The notes: a model not told the origin generated them from the sequence alone. A stretch of DNA of 64,000 nucleotides from Okapia johnstoni (GCA_024291935.2 CM044322.1:68501405-68565404), one strand, 5' to 3'. Positions 12,401-23,106 are shown, counted from the stretch's first letter. Program-made: numbers and translations.

Positions 12401-15400
12401 CCTATCCCTTCTCCAGGGGTACTTCCTGACCCAGGAATCAAAGAGGTCTTCTGCATTGCAGGTGGATTCTTCACCAGCTGAGCTACCTGGGAAGCCTAGT
12501 TTCAACATTACTTCATAATATTCATGTATGCCACTTATACGAAAAAACTACTATTAATAAGCAATGCTATTTAAAAACCACGCTAATAAAATTCAAGTAT
12601 AATTATAAAAGTAGTATTTGTCTGAGTTATACTGGCATTTGAATATGATACTACTTAAATAAATGCCACCTCCTAGGAAAGTTCTAGAAATGTAAAGAAG
12701 AGAGCATTGTCAATAAGAGAGAAATTCTGGAGGCAGAAAGCCATACAATTCAATGAAGTCAACAGGTAGGCAAGAGTTTCTCTTTGTTGTCGCAACATAT
12801 AAGATCATTATCTAGATCCCCCAGTTCAATCTAAGATTTCCTCTCAATTAAATAAACCACATTATACACTCTTTTTAATAAATAAGAATATATCTATATT
12901 AACTTTTTGAAAGTAACATGGTAATAAACAGCAAATATAAGCTAATTCACTAAAAACATGAGACACACGTGTGTGCGTATATATGTATTATTATATTATA
13001 TATATAATATATAATAAATTTATAAATATATTTTTTATATATTATTATTATAGAGATTATATATACTATATGTAATTACATATATATACTATATATAGTA
13101 TATATAATATATTTATATTATAAATATTTAAATATATTTATATGTTATATATTAAATATATTATGTATAATATATTTATAATATGAATATATTAATATAT
13201 ATATATTATAATAAATATATACAATATATTATTATATTAATATAATGTATTGTATATACATATATATTGTATATATAATATATAAATATAGATATTAAAA
13301 TATACATATATGTATTTATATATAATTGTATATATTATATATATTTACATTATATGCATATATATTATATAATATATAATTATATACATATAATTATATA
13401 TGTATATATGTATATTTTAACATATATATTTATATATTATATATAATACATATTATATTATATATTAAATTATATATATCATATATTATATATATTATAT
13501 ATTAAATATACATCATATATTCATTAAAATAAATATATTATATACACTATATATTATTATGTTATATATTAATACATTAATAATTCTATAAATATATTAT
13601 TATATTATAATAAATATATTATATGTACAATATATTATTATATATAGAATATTATATTGTATATATTTTTATATATTATATATATTTATATATATATGCA
13701 CACACATATGTCTCATGTTTTTAGTGAATTAGCTTATATTTGCTGTTTCTTACCATGTTACTTTCAAAAAGTTAATTGCAAATGAGTACAGTTTATATAT
13801 AAATATATTATATATAGTATAATTATATATATTAATAAATATATATTTATTAATATATATAAATAAATATATTTGTAAATATATATTTATCATATATAAT
13901 ATTTATATGTATCAATAAAATACATATCTATATATAATAAATATATAATATATATACATATATTATACATCTCCATCCTACTCTGCAGTTCAAGCAGTAA
14001 AGAATCCACCCACAACGTAGGATACACAGGAGATGCGGGTTTGATCCTCAGGTCAGGACGATCTCCTGGAAAAGGAAATGGCAACCCAGTCCAGTATTCT
14101 TGCCTAGAAAATACCATGGACAGAGGAGCCTGGTGGGTGATAGTCCACAGGGTCGCAAAGAATCAGACATGACTGAGTATGCACACACTTGCACCATTAT
14201 ACATATACATATATTCACAGAGGTCATGTGTGTATTATTTGTATTTTACTAAATGGTGGCTCAGCATTAAAAGAATTTGCCTGTAATGCAAGAGAAGTGG
14301 AGACTTGAGTTCGATTCCTGGGTTGGGACGATCCCCTGGAGAAGCAAATGGCAACCCATTCCAGTATTCTTGCCTAGAGAATCCCATGGACAGAGGAGCC
14401 TGGCAGGGTACAGTCCATGGGGTTGCAAAGAGTAAGACACGACTAAGCAACTAAACAACAACAGCAGCAACATGTTCTCCACATCAGTGCTGCTTCCATT
14501 TTGGAAGTCATAGATCCCCTCGTAGAGTCTATTCCCCAGAAAAATGCAAATATGCATATGTACAACATTTTACATTCATTTCTCAGGGAGTTTGTATACT
14601 CTCTGAAGCCCATATACAGACCCAAGGGTAAGAATAAACAGAAATGTAACTTTGCAAACTAATTACCTGTGCATTGAGGTAGGGGGCCACTCCACTCTCC
14701 TTGGTCATCTTTTACAGTACAATAGATAGAGCTCTCTCCATGTAGGGCGAAGCCTTCCGTACATTTATATGTTACAGATTGTCCATATGCATAACTGTTT
14801 TGTTTCTCTTGAATCATTCCATGGTCAACTTTTGGTGGTTCTGGACATAAAATTTCTTTTAAAACATCATAACATATGTTAAATTAATTAAACCCCCAAG
14901 ATGTTTTTATAAACAAGATTAAAATATGTTAAATATTTTATATAAAAAATATATACCCTTCTTCTAAATTAAACATTTCATCTCAGAGAAAGCAAGGCAG
15001 AGGCTTCCATTTAAGGAGTAAACGGACTTGAGTTTAAACCTAAGATGTACCCTTCTTAGAGCAGAGGAAGGCTCTGCTTTTGATTCCAGGGAGAAACAAT
15101 ACTGAATGAAAGGAGCTAGGAATGTAAGTGGCATGCATGGGAAACAGAAATTTTGGATAGAGCAAAAGATTTTAAAAGTCAAAATTAGACTGATTTTCAG
15201 GATAAAATTTGTAAAGCATGTGTTGACTCTTGGCCTTTTATTTGAAGTAAATCTTACTGAGCAGCTGAATTTGTAAAACAAATACGAGCAAAGTATTGAT
15301 TGTTACATTATAAAAAGAAGCCTCTCCCAGGCAGCTTCCCTGATAAAAAAATTCAGTAGTTCCACATTCTCTAGAGATATGAAGCTGTTTTTCTTGTCTT

Positions 15401-18400
15401 TTTTTTTTTTTAAGCAGGAAAGCAATGTGATCACATGTGGACGTCAAATTATATTACATCAAATACTCTTAAGTACCCAGACAATACTAGCTATTTATGA
15501 ATTACTTTTAGGCCACTGAGCAAAGCAGGGAACAAAAACAAGCTAATCTGATTTACACTGGGCTGAGTGGGTATTGACAACACACATTACCATCAGTTCA
15601 GTCCCCACAGTTTCTGAGCACCTAATACATGCTGGGCATTGTTGTATAAATAGAAGTATAACCAAGTAAGATACAGTTCCTCTGTCTTAAACTATAGTGG
15701 AAAGAGACATTCAAAGAGATCATTTCCATACAAAATGGTGAGGATTATCACAGAAGCATGCACAGTGGTGTGGAAAGAAAGAACAGTTAAGCAGCCTGGG
15801 ACTGTGGGTTCAGTCAGGGAAAGCTTCGAGGAGAAATTCTAGAGCAAACTCTTAAAAAATAAAATAAAAGGGGTGGGGGGTGCTTAAGGGATTTTGCAGC
15901 AAAGGCAGCCTCATAAGGAATGATGCGGGGACATGAAGAAGTCTGAGGTATCCAGACAACCTCAGCAGTTTGTGAAGGAGGAGGGCAAGACATAAAATAT
16001 GGAGAATTGGATAGCCCATGGCTAGACTTGTACACTATATGAAGGGGTTTAGACCTTGTATGTTGGACATAATGAGGAGATACCATCAAGTCTCTTTCAA
16101 GAAGGAAAGGGACAAGTCACATTTGTGTTTCAGATGGATGACTGGGAAGAGGCTGGATAAAACACTAAAGATGTGTGAGAATGGAGGCTGGAGGCCACTG
16201 CAGTCAGCATCACCTGAGCAAGTGGAACCCCTGCCTAGCTCCCGCTGGGAAGGCCACACTCTTGCCCTCCTATGGGTGTGCCTCTCTCTACCAGATGGGG
16301 AATCTGCAGGGTGGAGTAGGCATGCTCAGCGAGAGCTCCTCCCCACCCCGTTCTAAATCATGCTCCAGGAACTGGTGCCCAGAACTCCCTGGGCCGAAAC
16401 TCCTTTCAGGGCTCCCCCCCGTCCATATTCTTGACAACAGTCTATACTGCTGATGTGTCCACCTTTAGGCCAGAGTTCACCGGAGTGGGGCTAAGGGTTA
16501 TAGGGGATATGATTTTGGTGTGTAGGTTGACCTGTCCATTTACAGGCATCAGAGACCCCTCGCAGTGCAAGAAGGGGGCACCTACTTGAGAAAGGCTGAA
16601 TCTTAGATTAGGGACCTCCATTTATACTCTTGTCCTAGGCCCTGAAAATGTTAGGGATAGCCCTTATTGCAAAGTCTAAATGAAGGCTAGTAAACCATAT
16701 TAAAAGTGTTATATATAGAAGATAAAATACAGGTTTGAAAAATATATTAAGGAGATAAAGGGAAAAATATTTGGTGATTACAAGTGAGAGGTTAAGATAA
16801 AGAGAGGGGCCTGGAATGACAGATATTATATAGCAGCGACTGATTCTAGGCTAGTGTACATACTAGCAGTCAACTAAAATTATTTTTGAAAAGAAAATAT
16901 TGGCAGAGAGATAGGAAAACAGGTGTTTCTGACACTGAGGCTTTCTCCAGAGGTGAACAAGTATCACCTCTGATTGATGTATGACCAAGGAAAAGTTCTG
17001 AATATGTCCATTGTTCCTTTCTTCTTTAGATCCACACCTCCATATCCACATCCACACATGGACATCAATGCTGCCTCGTGTGTTGATAAAGGCCCAGACT
17101 CCATATTGAGATATGCTGTGTGCTCAATTGAGGTCAAAAACCTCACTGCTTAAGAATTTATACTTTCCACTTGAAGTTTTCAGTGGAAAGTCTACACTAG
17201 GAGAAGTAGGGCTTTAATAGGGATAGTTGAAGACATGGGGTTGCTGAATGAAAAGGGCTCTTTCCCACAGAATATAGATGTCCATGATTGCAGAGTTGCA
17301 GAGTTAGGTAAGAGAGTCAGAGTGGAAAATATGAACATCAGGGTTTTTACCACAGGATTGAAGATATTAGACAGAGAGCAGGACCTGGACTAGCTGTAGG
17401 CAAACACAAAGAGAAACTGGGTTTGCAGCGCAGAAGCCCTTCTGTGCTGGAATACACGCCTGGTGTACAGATTTCTGTGAAATTCACGACAGCAGTTGCT
17501 TGTAAATATGTTGGCCTCAACTGGGAGACTGCTTGTCCAGACTTTGTGACAAGTTGTTGCCTCTGTCAGAAAAAAAGATACGGTCTAGCTCCGGCTTGCT
17601 TTCCTTATTTGCTTTAGTATCACTTACGGCATTCCTAACTGGATGATGGAAATAGGAAAGGTGATGGTGGGTGATAAGGATATATATTTGAAAATAATAA
17701 TGAAAAAAAAGGAAGAAATAGTAGATATAGGAGGTGGGGCCCAAGGCGGGTGTGGCGAGAGCAAACTCCTGGTTGGCAAGGCTTCACTTCATTTTTGTTC
17801 TTATCAGTTGACCCCACACGCTCCCTACCAGAGAATGCGATGCTTGTTAAACTACACTACATCTACTCAAGTCTCCTGCTCTTAGTAACACCAAAACTTG
17901 AAATGAGCAGTAATTTCAATGAGGATGAGAGAAATAAAGTCTACTTTTTAAAACACTGCACATATTTACTCCTCTGTTTTCAGGAGACATATGTCTCTAA
18001 TGTACATGTATTTAACTTGATATACCCTTTTAGGAAATTAATCTCTGTGCCCTTTTTCCTTCTTGAGAAGACAGAATTTTCAAGTGCAGATATTTCTTCA
18101 TTACGATGCATGCTTATTTCTCTAAAGATAAAAGTATATCACGGTTTAAAACATTTCAACATAATTAGCTCAGTTAACAATCCTTAAAGGAATCTAGTGT
18201 AACATTAGGTCTTAGAAGAATGACGGGTTTGAAATCAAGAGGTCTGGGTTAAGTGCCTACTTTGGCCATTTATTTTGGCATATAAGGTCAAGTCATATAG
18301 GCCTTCTAATAAATAGTATTTTAACCACCACTAAATTAAAAATTATGAAGGAGGGGAAAAAAAATCCCAAATCTATTTTATTTGACTGTTAGAGGGAATG

Positions 18401-21400
18401 ATAAGATAATCAATGACCAAGCACAATATAAACCTTGGTTAATTTTTAATCCTTTATCCTCATAGTTAATAAATTAAGAAGCATTACTAATAGAGTTATA
18501 TAAACTAGGCAAAACATTCATACATTGGAAGGTGAGGGTACTACAAATATATACTGAGGGTAATTCTAAAGAGCAAAAAGCAATTTATCATTGATTATTC
18601 AGTCCCACAGCAGAGTGCTTAGAATTTTTCAGTCTTACCTTGGCATTGTGGAAATTCAGTCCACCCAACAGTATTTCCCATAGGAGCACAGAAACTAGAA
18701 GCTACACCAACTAATTTGTACCTAAAATGATGAGGGAAGAAAAAAACATGAAGTTCCAGTTACACATATTTGACTTCCCTTAAATCCTTCAGAATAGCAC
18801 CTTACAATATTTATTTCACCAGTAGAGACAAAACAATAGTTGATAAAAGCTCATTTGGCAGTTTAAAGGAAAAGAAAAAATTATATCTAAAAGGGTGACA
18901 TAAAAGATAAAAAAGTGTAAGAGAAGCAAAATATTTTTTATGTGGGTAAGACATATGTTAGAAAATATTAAAATGTTTAAAGACATTTTTAAAGAATACA
19001 GATGCTTAAATCTTTTCTATTTCCGGGTTCTAAAAGATCAATACAGATTCCATAGAACAATAGAATGTACTTATATTTAAAGGGTTCAAAGTATCCCCAG
19101 ATTTGTTATTAATGATCCAAATATCTGTGTTTAGTACAGGAGACAAATGATACTGGTAGCTTTATAAAGAATGGGGACACACACACAGAATAAAATATCA
19201 TAGTTCAATTTACAGATATTAAATGAGAAAATGAATATAAAGGTTTTAGCAGCACTTGAAACACTGATAATCCTCAATGACAATACTCCTTTCCCACACA
19301 TAGAGAACTTACAAAAGATCTTAGGTCAGAATGATATTTTTACACTAGGTATGATTGTTTTTAACCCTTGATATTTTATAACAGATTGTTTGCATACAAA
19401 GAAATCAAACAAATGCAAACTCATTATTTAGGTAAAGAGTGGTTTCAACATTGAAAAGACTTAGTTTCTCCAAGGATCATCAACTCATCACAAGTTTTTT
19501 CCTCTACAAGTCACAGTTAAAATTTTATAATGAAATCTAACAATTGAGAGAATTTTGGTGGTATTATAAGAAATATTCCTTTCATTTTACTAACTTTAAC
19601 TGCAGTGAGTTCATCATTGAGCAGAAGGGTGGTTTTATTGCTTGTAAACACTGGTCACAAATCTAAAAGTTTCCATCTTAAATCCGAATTTGTTTTTCCA
19701 ATTGTTAAATGTAGTGTTTCATATGTTCAAACTTACCCTGTGTTACATGAAAAATAGATGGTTGCACCAAGTAGTATGTCAGTTGTTATATTGACATGAC
19801 CATTTTCTATTTCTCTAGGCTTAGGACATGATTTTTCTAGGAAAGAATATAAATTGATTTTTTTCATTAAATTATCAGGCACATCATCTATGCAAATTCA
19901 CCATCTGAACCATTGCTATTACTTATACAACTATTTAAATTGTACCTTCATTTTATCAGTTTCAAGAAAGCAACATATTAGTCTATGGGGTCACAAAGAG
20001 TCAAACATGACTGAGCGACTTTCATTTTCTTTAAAATATACACTTAAGTCATTTTGTGCTATGTTAAGTCACTTCAGTCGCATCCAACTCTGTGCGACCC
20101 TGTGGACTGTATCCCGCCAGGGTCCTCTCAGTCCATGGGATTCTCCAGGTAAGAATATTGGAGTGGGCCATTTCCTTCTCCAGGGGATCTTCCTGACCCA
20201 GGGATCAAACTTATGTCTCTTAAGTCTCCTGCATTGGCAATATTTCATTTTTAGGTAACCTTAAACTAGGTCTCACCTTAGGTTAAATGGTGAACTAGTT
20301 TAAATTTAAACCTTAAATGTGAAATCAGTGAGCCAAATAATATTTCTAGCTCACAAGCATTTAGTTTGTCTAACTTAAAACAAATTGGTTCTAATGGTTC
20401 ATTTAAGAATCATTTTAAACAATAATATGTACACATAGACTTCCACTATGAGTGAAGGAAGAAACATTATTTTCCCCAAACACCATATTATTAAGGTCAC
20501 TCTTTAAAACTATACTCACTTTTACAAAATCCATCAGGTTTGGACCACATAAAATTCTGAAGACAAGTTATGTTTCCTGAGAGAGAAGGGTCCCTTATGT
20601 AGCCTGGACGGCACTCATATTCCACAGTGGAACCTTCTGGGAAATAATTCTTTTGGGTATAAGACTTTTTGAGAGATGCAAAAAGTAGCCTGGTTGGAGC
20701 ATCACAGCTACCTAAAAGTATTAACAAAAGCAACAACAACAAAAAATGAGTATCACTTGATGTTATAATCTATGTCTAATTATCTGGTCCTTAGATCACT
20801 CTTTCTCTGTATTTCTTTGTACATTTAGTATTCATATTAATGTCACTGTGGCATTGATAGTGTATCAGCATATTCACATATAAACTCTCATTCCCTAATT
20901 ACTAGAGCCCTGTGAAGTAGATTTGGTACGCTAAAGTCACTATGTCCACAGTTCAGAAAATGTAACTTTTTTAAGTTGCCTGGCATCATTCTGGCATTGA
21001 CTCTATTAATGCCAATTCCCTTACCCTGTCCCATGTATCATAGGGACAGATAAGAACCAGCATTTCCAGATTCCTGGGCTAGGGTCCTGGACAACAATAA
21101 TAGTTAACAATAATAGCTAACATTTATTGAGTACTTGTAAATGTTTTACACATATAAACTCTTTTAATCCTCAGGACAACCTATGGAGGCAAGGATCAGA
21201 TGAGCCAATGGAGCACATAAAGTATTTAAAAACTGGAAACATCCAGACAAATGCGAATTTATAGTGGCATCATGTAGTGTAAGGGGCATTAGATCTATAA
21301 TCAACAGACTCACTGGCTCTTCTGCATAAGGAGCTCCTGATCCTAAGGAAGTTGTTTAACTGGGGGCTGCTTTCTCAACTGTAAAATGTGGATAAGTCCT

Positions 21401-23106
21401 TAACTAACCTTAGGGAGTTGTTTGAAGAATTAGACGGAGTACTCTATGCAGAATAGTTATAGACACTAAAACATGATACACGTGCAAAGACATGTACTTC
21501 AACCTCCTGCCTTGGATCATGGATAAATAAAAACAAAAAGTTAAAGCTGATTTCACACCTGATTTCAAAAAGTACTTGCGGCAGTTTCTATGTTCACTGT
21601 AGCTTCTATTGCTCCAAGCTGTTCAAACGCAGGAATTAAATTTTTATCTTTACTTGTACATGTCAAGGCAAAACTAGGGCTATGCCTATAAAGAGATTTT
21701 GAAATGAAAATCGAGAATTTTAAAAAATATCACCACAGAGTTGTACTGGGCAAGTCCTACAGAGGACTCTGTTATGTGTCTTAAGATAACTGCCAAACAT
21801 AGTTATAGATAATTTACTCCCTAAGCAGTACCTATTGTTTATTTTCGCTATTAATCAGTTCAAGAGTTACAGTGTTAGGAAAAAAAAAAACCTGTTAATG
21901 AAGAGCAGGACCTATTCCAGGAAGTAATGCCATCAATTAGCTAGATTGTGAATTGCCAACAGGTATACCCAGGTGATTAATAATGCTAAGAAAACTATCA
22001 ATTATCAGTCATTCCAAAGAGGGATAAAATTAAACTTGAACATTCCATCCCCATAACTTTTCTAAAATGAAATGAAGAACTTACGATTACAAAATTCTGC
22101 AAGCTCTGACCATTTATTATTCAGACAGGCCACTGAGTCTGCCTTGCCAGGAACTTTTACAAAGCCTTTATTGCATTTGTAGGTTACTGTGCTTTGTTCA
22201 GTAAAACTTGTACGATTTCCTGAAGTTGGCTGGGCATTAGGCACATCTGGGGGAAGGCTGCAGTCACCTAGGAAGGAATAAACAAAACTGAAGGAAATAC
22301 CACTTTTCAATTCATAGCAACATTCTTTTCCCAAGACAAAGAAGGGAGGCAGCAAAGGCTTTTTGATGCCTACATATTTCCATCCAGTGCTGAGCTGACA
22401 TATCAAGAACTTGCTAGGCTTCCTGTCTGTCAATTAACTCAAAACTAAAAGAAATTCCTGCCCCTCGTTATCATATACGTACAGAGAGAGCTGTAGACTT
22501 TCACAGAGATACAGCTTCGAGGCAAACAATACAGACAGACGCCCCCTTGAAACGTTACACCTGGAGGAGACGACGCGCAAACCTGTAGTGCCAAGTCTGT
22601 GCACGACTGAGGCCTGTAGTGGTCAACGATCTGGCCTCCCAACCTTAAGGAGATGCTGAGGATTCACTCTCTTCGACCTCTGCCTGTCTCTTTGGCTTCT
22701 GGATGTTTGCTCCCTCTCCCCTCGATGGCTCACGCCTAAAAACCTGCCAGCTGGGGTCTAACATAGTAAACCTCCTAGTGGCAGGTGAGCAGCGAAGAGC
22801 CTCTTTCCGTCCCCAGGGATCGTGCCAGCAGGAGGGCTGACCCTTACAGGTGTAGGATTCCGGGAACGATTAGGGATGCCCACTGGGCTCACCCACCGCG
22901 CTCCGCGGGCTTCTCGGCTGTCGCGCCTACGACCTCCACCCCTTCCACCCTGCCCGAAGGTTGACCCGCAGGGGTGGGCTTCGGCCCCGGACCCCCACTC
23001 ACCCGACGCAGCCGGGGGACGCAGGAGTAGCAGCAGCAGCTGCGGACCCAGCCCGCCCAGAAGGCTCAGCAGCACCGAGGCGCGCGCGCGGGCGCGCGGG
23101 GCTCAT
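360..23106 (-). CDS. CD55: CD55 (decay-accelerating factor), whole coding span, 9 exons
   Basis: The product is a complement regulator that binds C3b/C4b-containing convertases on the host cell surface and speeds their dissociation. The exons are 23003-23106, 22085-22267, 20520-20711, 19737-19836, 18639-18721, 14667-14855, 8802-9455, 5540-5560 and 360-436, all minus strand with GT...AG borders. Layout is signal peptide, four SCR/CCP modules, Ser/Thr/Pro stalk, membrane segment. Exon lengths of 192, 100, 189 and 21 nt for exons 3, 4, 6 and 8 equal those I recall for human CD55, and many stretches match it nearly word for word (for example [30 protein letters not shown]). Observed length is 1603 nt because exon 1 appears two bases short; 1605 nt would give 534 residues. 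The 3'UTR runs off the left edge. CR2 or CR1 are unlikely because only four SCRs precede a mucin-like stalk. Confidence 0.95.
780..905 (-). repeat. MIR SINE remnant
   Basis: The antisense MIR core is recognisable (AATTAAACTGAGTCTCAGAAAGGTGAAG). Confidence 0.5.
2860..3010 (+). repeat. MIR SINE remnant
   Basis: MIR-like core: TGTGACCTTGAGCAAGTTA followed by a CTCAGCTACAAGGTGGGA segment. Confidence 0.65.
3185..3375 (-). repeat. MIR SINE remnant
   Basis: Antisense MIR core: ATGAGAAAATTGAGACTCAG and, downstream, CCAAGGTCTGACTGACTCC. Confidence 0.65.
3668..3897 (+). mobile_element. Cetartiodactyl tRNA-Glu-type SINE (CHR class)
   Basis: Begins with a diverged CCCTGGAGGTCCAGTGGTTA tRNA-derived head, continues through GCAGGGGATGCGAGTTTGAA and ends in an AAATAAATAAACAAATAAA tail. 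Family name from memory. Confidence 0.75.
5540..5560 (-). CDS. CD55: CD55 exon 8: 21-nt mini-exon
   Basis: A 21-nt exon flanked by a pyrimidine-rich acceptor (CTTTCTTCTTTAG) and a consensus GTAAGT donor (5534-5539). With the split G from exon 7 it reads VASIIAS and leaves a G for the next glycine. Human CD55 has an exon of exactly 21 nt at this place (TTRLLS). The more hydrophobic residues here may begin the membrane segment that exon 9 continues. Length, phase and both splice sites agree. Confidence 0.85.
6438..7475 (+). mobile_element. L1 3' end, split by a Bov-tA SINE
   Basis: Both sides of the insert (to about 6604 and from about 6955) carry classic L1 ORF2 3'-end words such as CACTGTTGGTGGGAATGTAA, GGAGTATTACTCAGCCATAA and GCAACATGGATGAACCTTGA. 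It ends near TATACTTTGATAAAATTTTT. The frame is broken throughout. Confidence 0.85.
6605..6954 (-). mobile_element. Bov-tA SINE with duplicated tRNA head
   Basis: The antisense body TTAGTCGCTCAGTAG...CCATGGGGATTCTCC is followed by two successive antisense tRNA-like heads (both with GAATACTGGAGTGGGT / CTCCTGCATTG). It sits inside an L1 and is therefore younger than it. Confidence 0.85.
8802..9455 (-). CDS. CD55: CD55 exon 7: Ser/Thr/Pro-rich mucin-like stalk with 17-residue repeats
   Basis: This 654-nt exon (218 codons, phase 1 in and out) encodes the stalk that lifts the SCRs off the membrane and would carry dense O-glycans. It opens GVKPAVQQP and ends [12 protein letters not shown]. Three identical copies of a 17-residue unit ([17 protein letters not shown]) are followed by increasingly degenerate copies. 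The last 84 nt match the separate 81-nt exon 8 of human CD55 (RTT.RFHAT...PKG), so human exons 7 and 8 appear continuous here. The acceptor is CTTCTACAG and the donor GTCAGT (8796-8801). N-sequons NSS, NDS and NIS occur in the degenerate part. Read-through of the donor would add about 28 residues and stop near 8716. Confidence 0.9.
9228..9393 (-). repeat. 51-bp coding tandem repeat in CD55 exon 7
   Basis: The plus-strand string GTTTCTGAGGAGTTGGTGGG recurs from 9228, 9279 and 9330. The fourth start at 9381 stays identical for only about 14 bases before diverging. The period is 51 bp (17 codons), so the reading frame is kept. Degenerate copies flank it on both sides (about 9126-9227 and 9394-9445). 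Confidence 0.95.
12169..12498 (-). mobile_element. Bov-tA SINE with duplicated tRNA head
   Basis: Antisense Bov-tA in CD55 intron 6, flanked by an 11-bp target-site duplication (GTTTTAACATT at 12158-12168, GTTTCAACATT at 12499-12509, one mismatch). Confidence 0.88.
12899..13775. repeat. AT-rich palindrome with 78-bp inverted arms
   Basis: The left arm, 12899-12976, is the reverse complement of the right arm, 13698-13775, with only a few mismatches. The arms are ordinary mixed sequence (AACATGGTAA...GCTAATTCACT) ending in GTGTGTGC. Between them lie 721 bp made almost only of TA, TAT and ATAA strings, themselves rich in self-complementary runs. A further TA block continues at about 13790-13965. 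Confidence 0.9.
13975..14190 (+). mobile_element. Bov-tA SINE
   Basis: The head CAGTTCAAGCAGTAAAGAAT leads into the Bov body GGCAACCCAGTCCAGTATTC and AGACATGACTGAGTATG. It lies beside the AT-rich palindrome. Confidence 0.8.
14250..14465 (+). mobile_element. Bov-tA SINE
   Basis: Sense Bov-tA from the head ATGGTGGCTCAGCATTAAAA to the tail AAGACACGACTAAGCAAC, about 200 bp downstream (on the minus strand) of CD55 exon 6. Confidence 0.82.
14667..14855 (-). CDS. CD55: CD55 exon 6: SCR4
   Basis: This 189-nt exon, equal in length to human exon 6, encodes SCR4 from [12 protein letters not shown] to PLPQCT. It has four cysteines, the conserved tryptophan (GEWSG) and the VTYKC motif. The acceptor (TTTTAAAAG) has a weak pyrimidine tract; the donor is GTAATT, weaker than its neighbours. 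Pig CD55 cDNAs are reported to contain only three SCRs, so an intact SCR4 exon with somewhat weak splice sites is notable: exon skipping would keep the frame because both ends are phase 1. Confidence 0.93.
14856..18638 (-). other. CD55 intron 5
   Basis: A 3.8-kb intron. About 15590-15960 looks like an old, diverged LINE-like remnant, and about 18230-18335 like a MIR. The rest shows no exon or recognisable repeat despite several chance open frames. Confidence 0.8.
18639..18721 (-). CDS. CD55: CD55 exon 5: SCR3, second half
   Basis: This 83-nt exon completes SCR3: [11 protein letters not shown], then a WTEFPQC ending with the last two cysteines and the conserved tryptophan. The acceptor is TCATTTTAG and the donor GTAAGA. 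It enters in phase 2 and leaves in phase 1, joining exons 4 and 6 without a stop. It is one codon shorter than the 86-nt human exon, the loss lying in the loop before the tryptophan. SCR3 is central to convertase decay in human CD55. Confidence 0.93.
18722..19736 (-). other. CD55 intron 4
   Basis: A 1.0-kb AT-rich intron between the two halves of SCR3. No repeat or exon was recognised. Confidence 0.85.
19737..19836 (-). CDS. CD55: CD55 exon 4: SCR3, first half
   Basis: This 100-nt exon reads [13 protein letters not shown] and onward to YFSCNTG, carrying the first two cysteines of SCR3 and a sequon (NIT) absent from the human sequence I know. The acceptor is TTTCCTAG and the donor GTAAGT (19731-19736). 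The exon ends in phase 2, so the glycine codon after CNT is split (GG|G). The split of SCR3 over two exons is typical of regulators of complement activation, and the length equals human exon 4. It is too short to be seen by a long-ORF scan. Confidence 0.93.
19979..20024 (+). mobile_element. Bov-A 3' fragment
   Basis: A short 3' end only: TCTATGGGGTCACAAAGAGT and CATGACTGAGCGAC, in CD55 intron 3. Confidence 0.65.
20062..20240 (-). mobile_element. Bov-tA SINE, truncated
   Basis: Antisense body GTCACTTCAGTCGCATCCAA through CTCCAGGGGATCTTCCTGAC, stopping within the tRNA-like head. In CD55 intron 3. Confidence 0.8.
20520..20711 (-). CDS. CD55: CD55 exon 3: SCR2
   Basis: This 192-nt exon encodes SCR2, starting SCDAPTRL and ending GFCK. 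It has four framework cysteines, the conserved tryptophan (FMWSKP) and a sequon (NIT) just before the third cysteine. The acceptor is ACTTTTAG and the donor GTGAGT (20514-20519). Together with the first codons of exon 4 it encodes CKKKSC, keeping the three-lysine patch between SCR2 and SCR3 that in human CD55 contributes to decay-accelerating function. That conservation suggests the convertase-binding surface is functional. Confidence 0.95.
20712..22084 (-). other. CD55 intron 2
   Basis: A 1.37-kb intron with a MIR-like remnant at about 21230-21480 and otherwise unremarkable AT-rich sequence. Confidence 0.85.
22085..22267 (-). CDS. CD55: CD55 exon 2: SCR1
   Basis: This 183-nt exon (phase 1 in and out) encodes the first short consensus repeat, beginning [13 protein letters not shown] and ending EFCN. 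The four framework cysteines and the conserved tryptophan (KWSEL) are present. An N-glycosylation sequon (NRT) lies near the start. A second (N-R-S) is completed across the exon 2/3 junction and corresponds to the single N-glycan site known in human CD55. The acceptor is TTCCTAG and the donor GTAAGT. It is three nucleotides shorter than the human exon as I recall it. In human CD55, SCR1 is not needed for convertase decay. Confidence 0.95.
22268..23002 (-). other. CD55 intron 1
   Basis: A 735-bp intron, GT...AG, GC-rich in its 5' part. No repeat or other exon was recognised. Confidence 0.85.

Larger units (their letters stand above)
9456..14666 (-). other. CD55 intron 6
   Basis: A 5.2-kb intron, the longest in the gene. 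It holds a MIR-like tail at about 10160-10260, an unclassified T-rich stretch at 10280-10860, a Bov-tA, the AT-rich palindrome and two more Bov-tA copies. No exon was recognised. Confidence 0.8.

Noticed and set aside
17750..18187. A 145-codon plus-strand open frame in CD55 intron 5
   Set aside because: No family resemblance, low-complexity hydrophobic text, no splice signals in keeping. Treated as chance.
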